The translations under genes were made by a program, and so were the position numbers. A stretch of DNA of 57,305 bases from Metaruminococcus_A sp003150405 (GTDB lineage Bacteria > Bacillota > Clostridia > Oscillospirales > Ruminococcaceae): positions 1-57,305 of the forward strand of contig CABUBB010000013.1 in the NCBI GenBank assembly GCA_902489745.1, read 5' to 3'. This document shows positions 49,006-57,300 of the stretch, piece by piece (positions within the stretch are counted from its first letter, which is position 1; each line of letters opens with the position of its first letter). Below the pieces are notes generated by a model. The model was given only the letters and a program-made list of their open reading frames with translations, did no database searches and was not told the DNA's origin.

Positions 49006-49482
49006 TTAAACGTACAATTCGAGTGAAACAGAATCCGAAACTTTTGACAGGTGAAATACAAAAACCCGACGAAGCTGGTTGTTATCATCCGGTTGAACAT
49101 TTTGGTGTGTTTCTGTTAACTTATATCTTCCAATAAAGCAATATTGTTGTTGCTGTTTTTCGAACAGTAACAATGGTCTCCTTTGTTTCGCATGGGACAA
49201 GACAGCAAGATTCAGATCGTACACCTTATTCTCTAAACTATCCTGATGACCTTTTCGGCCAATGCCGGTGTACATGCAGTTATCATAGGTTCCTTTTGGA
49301 TAAAAATAGTCTGAATAAAGTTCGTCTTCATTTTTAAACAGAAGGATAGCATTTGTTTTACTCGCTGGTGTAATTCCACTTTGCGGGTTTCCACCTAATA
49401 AATCGCTAATCTCCACTCTGTTTTGAAAGCAATCCCCATGTGTTAATACAACGCTGCCCAATGCATTACCCCCACTCGACAA
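49006..49482 (-). CDS. Orphan SRA-like (ScoMcrA-type) modified-base-sensing domain protein
   Basis: Up to 158 aa; the start is unclear (TTG at 49482 or TTG at 49461, the latter after GGGGGT). The order GDCFQNRVEISDLLGGNPQSGI, then NAILLF, YTGIGRKGHQD and RRPLLLFEK matches the N-terminal SRA-like domain of McrA-type HNH endonucleases, which bind modified cytosine or phosphorothioate DNA. The HNH nuclease that should follow is absent; the frame ends at 49006. So it is either a truncated type IV enzyme or a stand-alone reader. Sequence is AT-rich like the rest of the island. Confidence 0.6.
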   Translation of the reverse strand: MSSGGNALGSVVLTHGDCFQNRVEISDLLGGNPQSGITPASKTNAILLFKNEDELYSDYFYPKGTYDNCMYTGIGRKGHQDSLENKVYDLNLAVLSHAKQRRPLLLFEKQQQQYCFIGRYKLTETHQNVQPDDNNQLRRVFVFHLSKVSDSVSLELYV

Positions 49483-49625
49483 ATACTAATCAATTCTGGT
49501 ATATATCCTACACTCAGTTGGATGCAAGAAGTCATTGCCAAGAATAAAGAAACTGGGTATTTAAAATAAAACTAAGTTATAAAGACCTGGGTATTAAAGC
49601 ACTCCGGTTTCTTTTTGTTATTCAA

Positions 49626-50627
49626 TTATTTTGAAAATCTATTGCTATTTAAATTATTAGTTCCATAGTTGCACCATTCTGAATCAATTTCGAATAATAT
49701 AGATTTTCTACCTAAATTCATAGCAGCAACTCCGGTTGAAGCAGAACCAGCAAAACAGTCCAAAACTATGTCTCCTTCATATGTCGTTGCTTTTATCGCA
49801 TGTTCTAACAAATCTATAGGTTTCTCAGCTGGATGTTTCCCTTTATATTGGCGAACATTTTCAAAAGTCCAAATATCTGTAAATTCAATATCTTTGTTAA
49901 CGTTAAATGGACGTATTACATCTTCATAATCAGGAATGTTGGGAACACCAGCTTCCGAAAGTGCAACTTTGAGCTTTTCGAATTGTTCTTTGCTTGGGAT
50001 ATTTCTTCCAGCTTCCCAATTTGCAACGGCCCCACCGTGATTTACCTTTCCATATGCACCCGTTAATTCAGCCAATTTTATTGTGGACATCTTAACACTT
50101 TTTCGCCACGCTGTAAGTTGTCCTCCAAAATAACTCTTAAACAAATTTCCCTCTGTAGCATTTTCAAGAAAAATAATACGCTCTGAATGAGGGTACCATT
50201 GACGAAGAGATTCCTTTTTCATTTTTTGTTTCCAACCATCATATCCTGGAGCATTAGGTTTCGTCCAAACAATCTCAGACAGAACATTAAAATACTCAGA
50301 GAACATTACCTGTAACTGAGCCGACATAACGGAAGAGCAAAAACAAAAAACACTACCATTATGTTTTAGAACTCTTTTCCATTCTTTTGCGTATTTTTTC
50401 ATCCAATCTATATATTCAGAATCTTTTGAGAAACTAGTATCTCCAACGATGTTATGTTTTTTAGTTGAATGATATGGAGGGTCAGTCAAAATCAGCGCAA
50501 TACGGTGGTCTGGTATTTTCTTTAGAAGCTCTAATGAATCGCCATTAACCAAAATAGCTTCATCCGTATTATAGTATTCATCAGAATATCTATTTCTGAT
50601 TTCTGTAAAAATAGCCTTAGTATTCAC
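49626..50627 (-). CDS. DNA adenine-N6 or cytosine-N4 methyltransferase, beta class
   Basis: 333 aa from a GTG at 50627, with GGAG of the preceding gene's end as ribosome binding site. Motif IV TDPPYHS (residues 48-54) comes before motif I FAGSAS (292-297), the beta-class order, with EKPIDLLEHAIKAT in between. The long middle region (~165-245), where target recognition is expected, contains an XRE-like helix-turn-helix (KLAELTG...GGAVANWEAGRNIP). No restriction enzyme is adjacent apart from the SRA-like fragment downstream. It is two bases after the small HTH gene, one operon. Confidence 0.85.
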   Translation of the reverse strand: MNTKAIFTEIRNRYSDEYYNTDEAILVNGDSLELLKKIPDHRIALILTDPPYHSTKKHNIVGDTSFSKDSEYIDWMKKYAKEWKRVLKHNGSVFCFCSSVMSAQLQVMFSEYFNVLSEIVWTKPNAPGYDGWKQKMKKESLRQWYPHSERIIFLENATEGNLFKSYFGGQLTAWRKSVKMSTIKLAELTGAYGKVNHGGAVANWEAGRNIPSKEQFEKLKVALSEAGVPNIPDYEDVIRPFNVNKDIEFTDIWTFENVRQYKGKHPAEKPIDLLEHAIKATTYEGDIVLDCFAGSASTGVAAMNLGRKSILFEIDSEWCNYGTNNLNSNRFSK

Positions 50628-50629
50628 TA

Positions 50630-50839
50630 TTATTTTTTCTCCGTTACAAATTCAACTATATCACTTATATCGCATTTCAATGCCTTACACACTTTTTCCA
50701 AGCTTTCCATTGCAACATACTCGTTTCTTCCCATCTTAGCAACAATATTTGAGCTAATACCTGCAATAGAAATTAAATCTGTTCTTTTAATATTCTTTTC
50801 TAAAAGGAGTTTCCATAATTTTACATAACATACACTCAT
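50630..50839 (-). CDS. Small HTH controller protein of the methyltransferase cassette
   Basis: 69 aa from ATG 50839 behind AGAGGAAAAG. YVKLWKLLLEKNIKRTDLIS, AGISSNIVAKMGRNEYVAMESL and CKALKCDISDIVE form a Cro/CI-type HTH (HTH_26, YozG-like). It is paralogous to the gene at 56588-56806, which leads the Eco57I-type system. Probably a controller (C) protein that times methyltransferase expression; inference from position. Confidence 0.8.
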   Translation of the reverse strand: MSVCYVKLWKLLLEKNIKRTDLISIAGISSNIVAKMGRNEYVAMESLEKVCKALKCDISDIVEFVTEKK

Positions 50840-51140
50840 AACTTTTCCTCTTTTGTGCATTCCTATTTTCTATTTTAATTTTGTATATTATAGCGTAGAA
50901 TATCACGATATATCAAGAATAAATCACCTTTTAATGATATTTCCAATTCTGCTATCTATATTAAAAGCCCCCTTTTCTAATTTCAAATCCTATAAATTAT
51001 CTATCATTATGATATATAACAGTCATGACGCCGAGTACAGCTCATTTTCAGAGCCTCACTCGACGCAATTTTTATATGTAGATTAAATTTGTATTAACCA
51101 CCTCTGTTGCACGATTACAAATATTATTCATTTGTTTCAC
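50840..51140. other. AT-rich gap, no gene seen
   Basis: Upstream of the HTH/methyltransferase cassette. Very AT-rich, no supported ORF; the cassette promoter probably lies at 50,850-50,930 but no clear element is seen. Confidence 0.4.
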
Positions 51141-51558
51141 CTATTCCATTTGATTTTCTGTTTTAGCTGATCTATATGGTATTTCGCCTATATCATTATA
51201 CAGCGCATATAATTGCTTTAATCCTTGGCATAGTTCGTATGTTTCGCTAGTATTAAACTGTAACTCCATCCAATCTCCAGCTTTAACAGAGCCTCGTGAA
51301 ACCTTAACTGATGTACTTGTACTGTCACTAGGAAAGCACTCATCACTTTTTCGCTTTTTTGTATAATAATTTCCCGGAAACTGATTTGTGGGGCTCTTTT
51401 TCATTATCTACTAGTGTTGGCAAAAACTTAAACCTAAGCAGTTCCGTTTGACTTAGCACTATTGGAGAGACATCTGCCGTGACGGCAGAAGTGGATATAA
51501 TATCTACCGTATCCGTTGTCATATCGTGAACTTTGGGTAGCTGTAGATCAATTTTCAT
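51141..51558 (-). pseudogene. Frameshifted, truncated gene resembling the N-terminus of Shedu (SduA)
   Basis: Two overlapping minus-strand frames join into one protein-like sequence of about 139 residues. The first (51558-51343) runs MKIDLQLPKVHDMTTD ... SQTELLRFKFLPTLVDNEKE ... KLLYKKAKK-stop; the second (from 51404) continues KRKSDECFP ... GSVKAGDWMELQFNTSETYELCQGL. The +1 shift falls at a run of six A (TACAAAAAAGCG). The joined order (FRPTLVxN, SVxGxxxYxKRKSDE, LKAGExxxLxxSxE, LYxLY) is that of Shedu-type anti-phage proteins, but the DUF4263 nuclease half is missing. Good ribosome binding site (AAAGGTGGGG) remains. Likely a decayed defence gene; a sequencing error in the homopolymer would restore the frame but not the lost C-terminus. 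Confidence 0.55.
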
Positions 51559-51672
51559 ATTTCCCCACCTTTCGTTGTTTCCTGTTATGTGATTAGTCTT
51601 TAAGAGAGCTACCTATTAAAGTTAAAAAACAAAAACATTTTCTTCACTACATCATTCAGTGTCGAAACCTTT

Positions 51673-53535
51673 TTAGTCAGTTGGGATCTGTTCTTTTTGA
51701 ATTCCATACTTCTCCCAGATCATACGGTTTCTCTCTGCTAAATCCTGTTGGGAAAGGAGCTGCCTTTTTTCCACTTCTGTAAGCGTTGGAATAGAAAATC
51801 TGGTAATATAGTTTTTTGCAAGTGCCATAAAACCTTTTGAATACGGCTTGCTTGTATGACGAATATAATACCAGAATACATCTGATTCCAAAAATATCTT
51901 CAATATATTAAGTGTTTCAATATCCTCACAATACAGTGCATAGCCACAATAAAAAAGGAGGTCTTCCTGCAAAGAAATTACTGCAGCTGGTGTATCACTA
52001 ATGTAAGGAATTAGCAGCTTCTTTCCAAAGTTATTCATTCCCTGAGTCCGGCCATAGGCATACCAAGCAGGATATTTCCCTTTGCCCTTATCTCTTTTAG
52101 CCAGTTCTTCTTTATGCAACAGCAGGAACTCATAGGTATACGGATAACTTTTCCGGAGTTCTGTTTCTGCAATGATCCGAAAACCGCTATCATCTATACA
52201 GTATGGGAATATTGCCTTTTCTCTATTTTTAAATAGTTCCTTCTCCGTTTTTATTGTATTTGGCTTCACTATATCAATACAAATCGCTTTTTCAACCTTA
52301 TGCTCTAATCCGTTCTCAAATCGATAGTAATATAGGCTATCTTCTTTATCTGGAACAAAAAAGAACAAATTGTTTTTTAGGGTAGCTAATCCATTACGGA
52401 TTTTCCATGTTCCAAGTGGTTTCCCAGCATGCTCAATTTTATAAATAATATTATCATGCACAAAATCACATAGTCGCCACGGCTGATCATTTGGAAAACT
52501 TCCCATTTGGTAAGATGTAAAGTGTTGCTTCCCTAATTCTTCGTTTTCCTTCATCCGTGCATATAGAATGGAATCACTTTCCCCAAGGTAAGCACTCGTA
52601 ATACATGTATAACTGGTTACATTTTTGAATACTTGTGAATCTCTGAAATCTATAATTTTTAAGGACACATTATGAGCTTTAAAATAGTTCCTCAATCCCC
52701 GTCCATTTACTGCCTGTAGAAAAGTATTGGGGGAAATATATGTTAGTTGCCCATGAGGCCTCAGTAGTTTTAATCCGATTTCATAAAATGGCATATACAA
52801 ATCTATATTACCACTCTTTCCACATTCCCAGTAAGAAAAATACTTCTTCGTTTTTTCAGAAACATTTCTATTGCGAACATAAGGGGGATTTCCCACAATA
52901 CAATCAAATCCTGGGGGGATCTCCTTCATTATACTGCTGCTTGTTTGAGGATCTAACATATCCGCACAAATCAAATGATACTGTTTGAGCGGATTTTCCT
53001 TGTTCATGCAAAGCAATAAGTCTATCAGTATTTTCGCTCGCTTAATCGCTTGGGCATCAATATCAATGCCATACAAATACTTGGTAAAAAGATCAAAATA
53101 GGACTTTTTATATTGTTTATGAAAGAGTTCTGCTGCAGTGATTAGAAAAGAGCCACATCCGCAGGAGGGATCGCATAAAAACGACACTTTTTCGTGTCGT
53201 TCTATAGCTTTTTTTATAATGTACTCCTTGATTTCCAACGGAGTATATACAATTCCTTTTTCTTTTTTTTCATCTGACGAAACAAGGCTCTCAAAGCAGG
53301 TTACCAAATCGTGTAAAGACATCCGCAATCCATGTGCTGAAAGTTGTTTTTCAACAAGGTTCACAAGTTGTTTATCTGCATTCGTTTCTGCTGAAATTAA
53401 ATTCGGAAATTGCTCAATATTTAGAGCATTATCCCTTACAAAAATAGCTACCAATACAGAAACTATACTATGCACATCTACAGTTTCTTGGGACCTTTTA
53501 CATATTCTCTTAATGATCTGGATTATGGTCATCAT
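51673..53535 (-). CDS. Companion N6-adenine DNA methyltransferase of an Eco57I-type system
   Basis: 620 aa. Gamma-class methyltransferase: motif I LCDPSCGCGSFL (residues 120-131) then motif IV VGNPPYV (214-220). The C-terminal half (about 330-600) is a TaqI/Eco57I-like specificity domain with WYAYGRTQGMNNFGKKLLIP. Its ATG overlaps the stop of the 1019-aa gene by 4 bases, so the pair is translationally coupled. The combination of a bifunctional enzyme and a separate methyltransferase mirrors Eco57I, whose partners are of similar sizes. No nuclease motif seen here. Confidence 0.85.
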   Translation of the reverse strand: MMTIIQIIKRICKRSQETVDVHSIVSVLVAIFVRDNALNIEQFPNLISAETNADKQLVNLVEKQLSAHGLRMSLHDLVTCFESLVSSDEKKEKGIVYTPLEIKEYIIKKAIERHEKVSFLCDPSCGCGSFLITAAELFHKQYKKSYFDLFTKYLYGIDIDAQAIKRAKILIDLLLCMNKENPLKQYHLICADMLDPQTSSSIMKEIPPGFDCIVGNPPYVRNRNVSEKTKKYFSYWECGKSGNIDLYMPFYEIGLKLLRPHGQLTYISPNTFLQAVNGRGLRNYFKAHNVSLKIIDFRDSQVFKNVTSYTCITSAYLGESDSILYARMKENEELGKQHFTSYQMGSFPNDQPWRLCDFVHDNIIYKIEHAGKPLGTWKIRNGLATLKNNLFFFVPDKEDSLYYYRFENGLEHKVEKAICIDIVKPNTIKTEKELFKNREKAIFPYCIDDSGFRIIAETELRKSYPYTYEFLLLHKEELAKRDKGKGKYPAWYAYGRTQGMNNFGKKLLIPYISDTPAAVISLQEDLLFYCGYALYCEDIETLNILKIFLESDVFWYYIRHTSKPYSKGFMALAKNYITRFSIPTLTEVEKRQLLSQQDLAERNRMIWEKYGIQKEQIPTD

Positions 53536-56500
53536 TCTGCTCCGTTCAGCAAATCAATGCGACTAATTGTTCGGCCAATAGCTTGAATTTGTGCTTTTTC
53601 TGAATCGGTCACTTCGTACAGATCGAAACAAGCATTATCCAAAGCTGTCCATTTTTCTTTTAGCGCACGTTTGAAAATTTCCTTTTGATTTTGTGTCGCC
53701 GATAGATATCTATCCTGGAGTTCGCTGATTTCATCGAACATAGTACTCAGCCGTTGCACATCTTCAGATTCTGGTCTTAGCCGTGCAGCGGGTAACGGAA
53801 TCGGCGTTAAAAACTGTTTGTTGAATTTATAGTATTCTCCAGTTTGTGGATTTGCATCGGCCTTTCCCAACACGGAGAATATTGTAGAATTGATGGTACA
53901 TGTAATAGCTTTCATCACCTTGCTGTCTACATCAGTAAGGGTAATAAACCAAACGTTAGCATTATCCATGTACAGGCCTCTATTGGAAATGTAAGTTGCA
54001 ATGGTATCCTTGGCAGTCATAGGGATAATAATCTTGTCAACGTTATACGTCGACTGGTTATGTTCTCGTGTAAATGTGTGCCACATTACCCCATCTCGAC
54101 ATCGAACGGCCTCCTTAATGCGAGTTTCATTTTTTCTTAAATACTGGTATGCCAAAGGATATCTGTTTTTTAGCTCGTCAAACTTGATAGGATCAGCACT
54201 TGCGCCGTTGTAAGGGAAGATGCAGTATGCGTTAGGCTCCACTTTTTTGAACGGATAAAACACCTTATTATAAATGACCGCCCGTAAAATATCTTCTTCT
54301 ACAGTTACTGTTTCGCCAAAGCCATTTTTCCCTGTAGCAATGCCGTCATGGAAATTAACGTTAAGAAGATGATATATTTTTTTCCAGAGAACTTGAATAC
54401 CGTCTTTAACTTGAAGTCCAGGGTACTGACCCAATGTCCCCCATTTTTCCTGAAGCTTCTTTTTTAGACTTTGGATAGCAAAGCTCTCAAAGGCCCATGG
54501 AGCATCGTTCTCATCATAGTCAATTTCTTGAAACTGGCATCCTTCAAAGGAACCATTCGCATCAGCGTTCTCAAATTTAGTTCTAATGACATCTGCTGTA
54601 GCTGGCATATAGTAATACTGAAGTTTAGCGTCTCCCCCCTGCGCTAAAACCAAGATAGATACATATGTGATTCGTCCTGAGAAAATATCTGTTGCTTTAA
54701 AATCAATCAATTGGCTCAAATAATGTCCATGCGTTATCATCTGGCGTGCCATACGCCCATAATTGGTCTTAAACCATCTACGCTGTACAATTAAACCGAA
54801 TCTTCCGTTGGGAGCAAGCAGGGACAGGCATCTTTCAATAAACAATACAGACAAATCCGCCTTACCCTCAAAAGTCGCATACTTATTAGTTAGATACTCG
54901 TGTATAATCGAATTGGCGGCTTTGTAGTGTTTGGTTTCAACATATGGAGGATTACCAACAATATAGCGAAATCCCCCATGTTCTTGAAACACCGAGGCAA
55001 ATTCATCTCTGATATTCAAAGGCTTTATCGTAGCTATTTGCTCCCCATTAAAAGTCGCATCGAAATCTACCAGAGTGTTTCCCAATCTAATGTTATCTGA
55101 TATTTCACGAAGAATCCGTTCACCAAAGGCACCAATATTTTCCCATGCCAATTGATTGTTTCCATCTACAATTTTTAATGCGATGGACATTTTTGTCACT
55201 TCAATGGCTGCAGCATCACAGTCAATTCCATACAGACAATTCTTTACAATAGAACGCCGTGCTTCCATAGTAAGCATCAACTCGTCACCTTGTAAGCAGA
55301 ACAGATCTTGATTCTTTTGCATCTCAACGGGGTTCTGGCATAGAATATCAGACATACGTTTTGCCAAAATTTCGTAACAGGCAATCAAAAATACACCCGA
55401 ACCACAACAGGGATCAAGAATTTCAGTCCCCAGTAATTCCGCCACAGACTGACACTCTGCAATCTTAATTGTCTGACGACAAATCATATCAACGATATGC
55501 TCAGGTGTACTGACCGCTCCGTTAGTTTTGATATATTCTTCCTTAGTTTCGGCAACAACGTTATTACCTCTTACCACCAAGTTAATCCCCAAAAATTCCT
55601 CATAAATTTTTGCAATTACTTTGACAGGAATTACATCAAAACAATATGGATAGGGGTAATATAAATGTTGAATGAACTCTGTTAGAACATCATCATCAAT
55701 ATTCAGTCCATGAAATTTTGTATCTCTAGTGAACATTGGACCATCATAGTGGTCATAGAATTCAAAGTAGCAACTGTTTTTGAACGATTCCCAAAATCCT
55801 TCTTGGGAATTACAAAAGCTTTTGAGTTTCTCTTGCTCTTCGATACCTTTAGACTCACAAACTCGTATGAACACAATTCTATCCAAAATCACCTGTGTAT
55901 AATAATTTAACGCATCTGCATCATTTCTAAGTTCAGCGTTATTATTCAGCAAATTGGTTGCAATTTTAAGCCTAAAGTCAGAAAGCACTGCCGAAAAGTG
56001 ATCATCAACACGATTGTCCCCCTCAATTGCTGTTGTTTCATAGAGTTGATATAAATGATTGTTGCAAATCAGACCATGTGACAAATGATCATATAGAATA
56101 TCAAAGTTTTCAAGATAGTCATCAATAGAAATATATTTTGCGCCATAATTGGCAGGCATATCAGGAGTCGGGGACATCCGAGTGTCAAAGATCACAAATG
56201 ACTCAAAATTGGACACAAAAGCGCACGGAACCTGTGCAGACCAACCATAAGACCTAATCTGATATGCTGCCTGTGGGTCGTTGATAATATCAACGGTCGG
56301 AGCCTTTGCATCAAGAAATGTCTTAATATTTGTACCATTTACTAAAATATAGTCAGGCTTGCGATGTGGTGATCTGATCTCTCGCAAACGTTCTCCAGCT
56401 ACACCTCGTAAGCATCGTTCCTGCAATACCTCATGAGTATTCTGAACATCCCAACCAAACAAACAGAGAAATTCATTTAGCCATGTACGAATTGTTTCTT

Positions 56501-56591
56501 CCGAAACATTTTCTTTAGCTTCTAAACGTGTAGTTTGATTATAACGCTCCACTAATGCTTGGAGTCGAATTTTAATTTCTTCTCTATTCAT
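53532..56591 (-). CDS. Type IIG (Eco57I-like) restriction-modification enzyme
   Basis: 1019 aa. N-terminal PD-(D/E)xK nuclease: KPDYILVNG (D80) and TFLDAKAP (D94-x-K96), with E40 upstream. Then a helical connector, gamma-class methyltransferase with motif I LDPCCGSGVFL (392-402) and NPPY (547-550), and a C-terminal target-recognition domain (about 700-1000). Such enzymes bind an asymmetric site, methylate adenine in one strand and cut several bases away. It is preceded by a small HTH gene (4-base overlap) and followed by the companion methyltransferase. All key residues are intact, so it is probably active. AT-rich against the genome core. Confidence 0.88.
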   Translation of the reverse strand: MNREEIKIRLQALVERYNQTTRLEAKENVSEETIRTWLNEFLCLFGWDVQNTHEVLQERCLRGVAGERLREIRSPHRKPDYILVNGTNIKTFLDAKAPTVDIINDPQAAYQIRSYGWSAQVPCAFVSNFESFVIFDTRMSPTPDMPANYGAKYISIDDYLENFDILYDHLSHGLICNNHLYQLYETTAIEGDNRVDDHFSAVLSDFRLKIATNLLNNNAELRNDADALNYYTQVILDRIVFIRVCESKGIEEQEKLKSFCNSQEGFWESFKNSCYFEFYDHYDGPMFTRDTKFHGLNIDDDVLTEFIQHLYYPYPYCFDVIPVKVIAKIYEEFLGINLVVRGNNVVAETKEEYIKTNGAVSTPEHIVDMICRQTIKIAECQSVAELLGTEILDPCCGSGVFLIACYEILAKRMSDILCQNPVEMQKNQDLFCLQGDELMLTMEARRSIVKNCLYGIDCDAAAIEVTKMSIALKIVDGNNQLAWENIGAFGERILREISDNIRLGNTLVDFDATFNGEQIATIKPLNIRDEFASVFQEHGGFRYIVGNPPYVETKHYKAANSIIHEYLTNKYATFEGKADLSVLFIERCLSLLAPNGRFGLIVQRRWFKTNYGRMARQMITHGHYLSQLIDFKATDIFSGRITYVSILVLAQGGDAKLQYYYMPATADVIRTKFENADANGSFEGCQFQEIDYDENDAPWAFESFAIQSLKKKLQEKWGTLGQYPGLQVKDGIQVLWKKIYHLLNVNFHDGIATGKNGFGETVTVEEDILRAVIYNKVFYPFKKVEPNAYCIFPYNGASADPIKFDELKNRYPLAYQYLRKNETRIKEAVRCRDGVMWHTFTREHNQSTYNVDKIIIPMTAKDTIATYISNRGLYMDNANVWFITLTDVDSKVMKAITCTINSTIFSVLGKADANPQTGEYYKFNKQFLTPIPLPAARLRPESEDVQRLSTMFDEISELQDRYLSATQNQKEIFKRALKEKWTALDNACFDLYEVTDSEKAQIQAIGRTISRIDLLNGAE

Positions 56592-56806
56592 AAGTCGCCC
56601 TCAGTTATGGATTTAATTTCTAGAATGTCGTCTATTTTACATCCAAATAGGAAACATATTTTACCAAGGCTCTCCAGAGACACCGGTTCTTCACGCCCCA
56701 TTCTAGCCAACACGTTGGAGCTAATATTAGCTTTGCTAATCAAATCAGTTTTTTTCATTTTTTTATCTATGAGTAACTTCCATAGCTTGTCGTAGCTAAT
56801 CTTCAT
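56588..56806 (-). CDS. Small HTH controller protein of the Eco57I-type system
   Basis: 72 aa from ATG 56806 behind AAGGAGGAGC. SYDKLWKLLIDKKMKKTDLIS, KANISSNVLARMGREEPVSLESL and CFLFGCKIDDILE give a Cro/CI-type HTH. It overlaps the start of the 1019-aa gene by 4 bases and so is the first gene of a three-gene operon. About half its residues match the HTH protein at 50630-50839. Probably the controller that delays nuclease synthesis on entry to a new host. Confidence 0.82.
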   Translation of the reverse strand: MKISYDKLWKLLIDKKMKKTDLISKANISSNVLARMGREEPVSLESLGKICFLFGCKIDDILEIKSITEGDL

Positions 56807-57057
56807 ACAGCTCCTCCTTAGCAGGATATCGTAGTTATCATAATACCACAAATTCGCATAGATAGCAATTTATTTTCATTATTTCAAAACAAAATATCAC
56901 GATTTAGTTATAAATTTCTGCTTTCCGTCTCCTATACTTGATTGAGTGCTTTCAAATACAAGAAATCACATACACACCACTTGCATTCATATGATGAATA
57001 CAGATATACTTTCTATCTTGCCTTGAAGATAATTGATAATAGATTCCATCCACCATC
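56807..57057. other. AT-rich region upstream of the restriction operon
   Basis: Should contain the operon promoter on the minus strand. ATATCACGA (~56891-56899) and CGATATATC-like AT-rich palindromic pieces occur, as also near 50,903-50,915 (ATATCACGATATATC) before the other HTH cassette. No ORF. Confidence 0.4.
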
Positions 57058-57300
57058 TTAATCCAGTAACTTGTGTTCCCCCGCGACTTCCAGATATTTT
57101 TTCAGATCGCCATCAAAAATAAGCTCAGCATAGGCCAGCGGATCATTATAGATCCAGTCCAGCTCCGACCGCTGGTACATACTGTTTGCCACCTAATTTT
57201 CCACGGCGGTGCAGTCGATGGAAATCAGTGTCCCATCATCCAGGCGCAGCTCCACGCAGGCGGTGTCCAGGTTGAACTCACAGGACAAAATCTTTCTCAT
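57058..57300 (-). pseudogene. DUF6061-like small gene interrupted by an amber codon
   Basis: From ATG 57300 the minus strand reads 35 codons (MRKILSCEFNLDTACVELRL, then DDGTLISIDCTAVEN), a TAG at 57193-57195, and goes on in the same frame for another 44 codons (VANSMYQRSELDWIYNDPL ... HKLLD) to TAA. Both halves look like one family of small proteins I recall as DUF6061, common on conjugative elements of gut Firmicutes, where a Glu codon is usual at the stop position (GAG to TAG). GC-rich, unlike the restriction island. Function unknown. The upstream flank is outside the window, so the start is not confirmed. Confidence 0.5.

Noticed and set aside
51343..51404. Programmed frameshift at the A-rich site in the Shedu-like gene
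   Set aside because: The shift needed is +1 at TAC AAA AAA GCG, whereas the classic A-AAA-AAG slip is -1; and the resulting product would still lack the nuclease domain. A mutation or homopolymer error is simpler.
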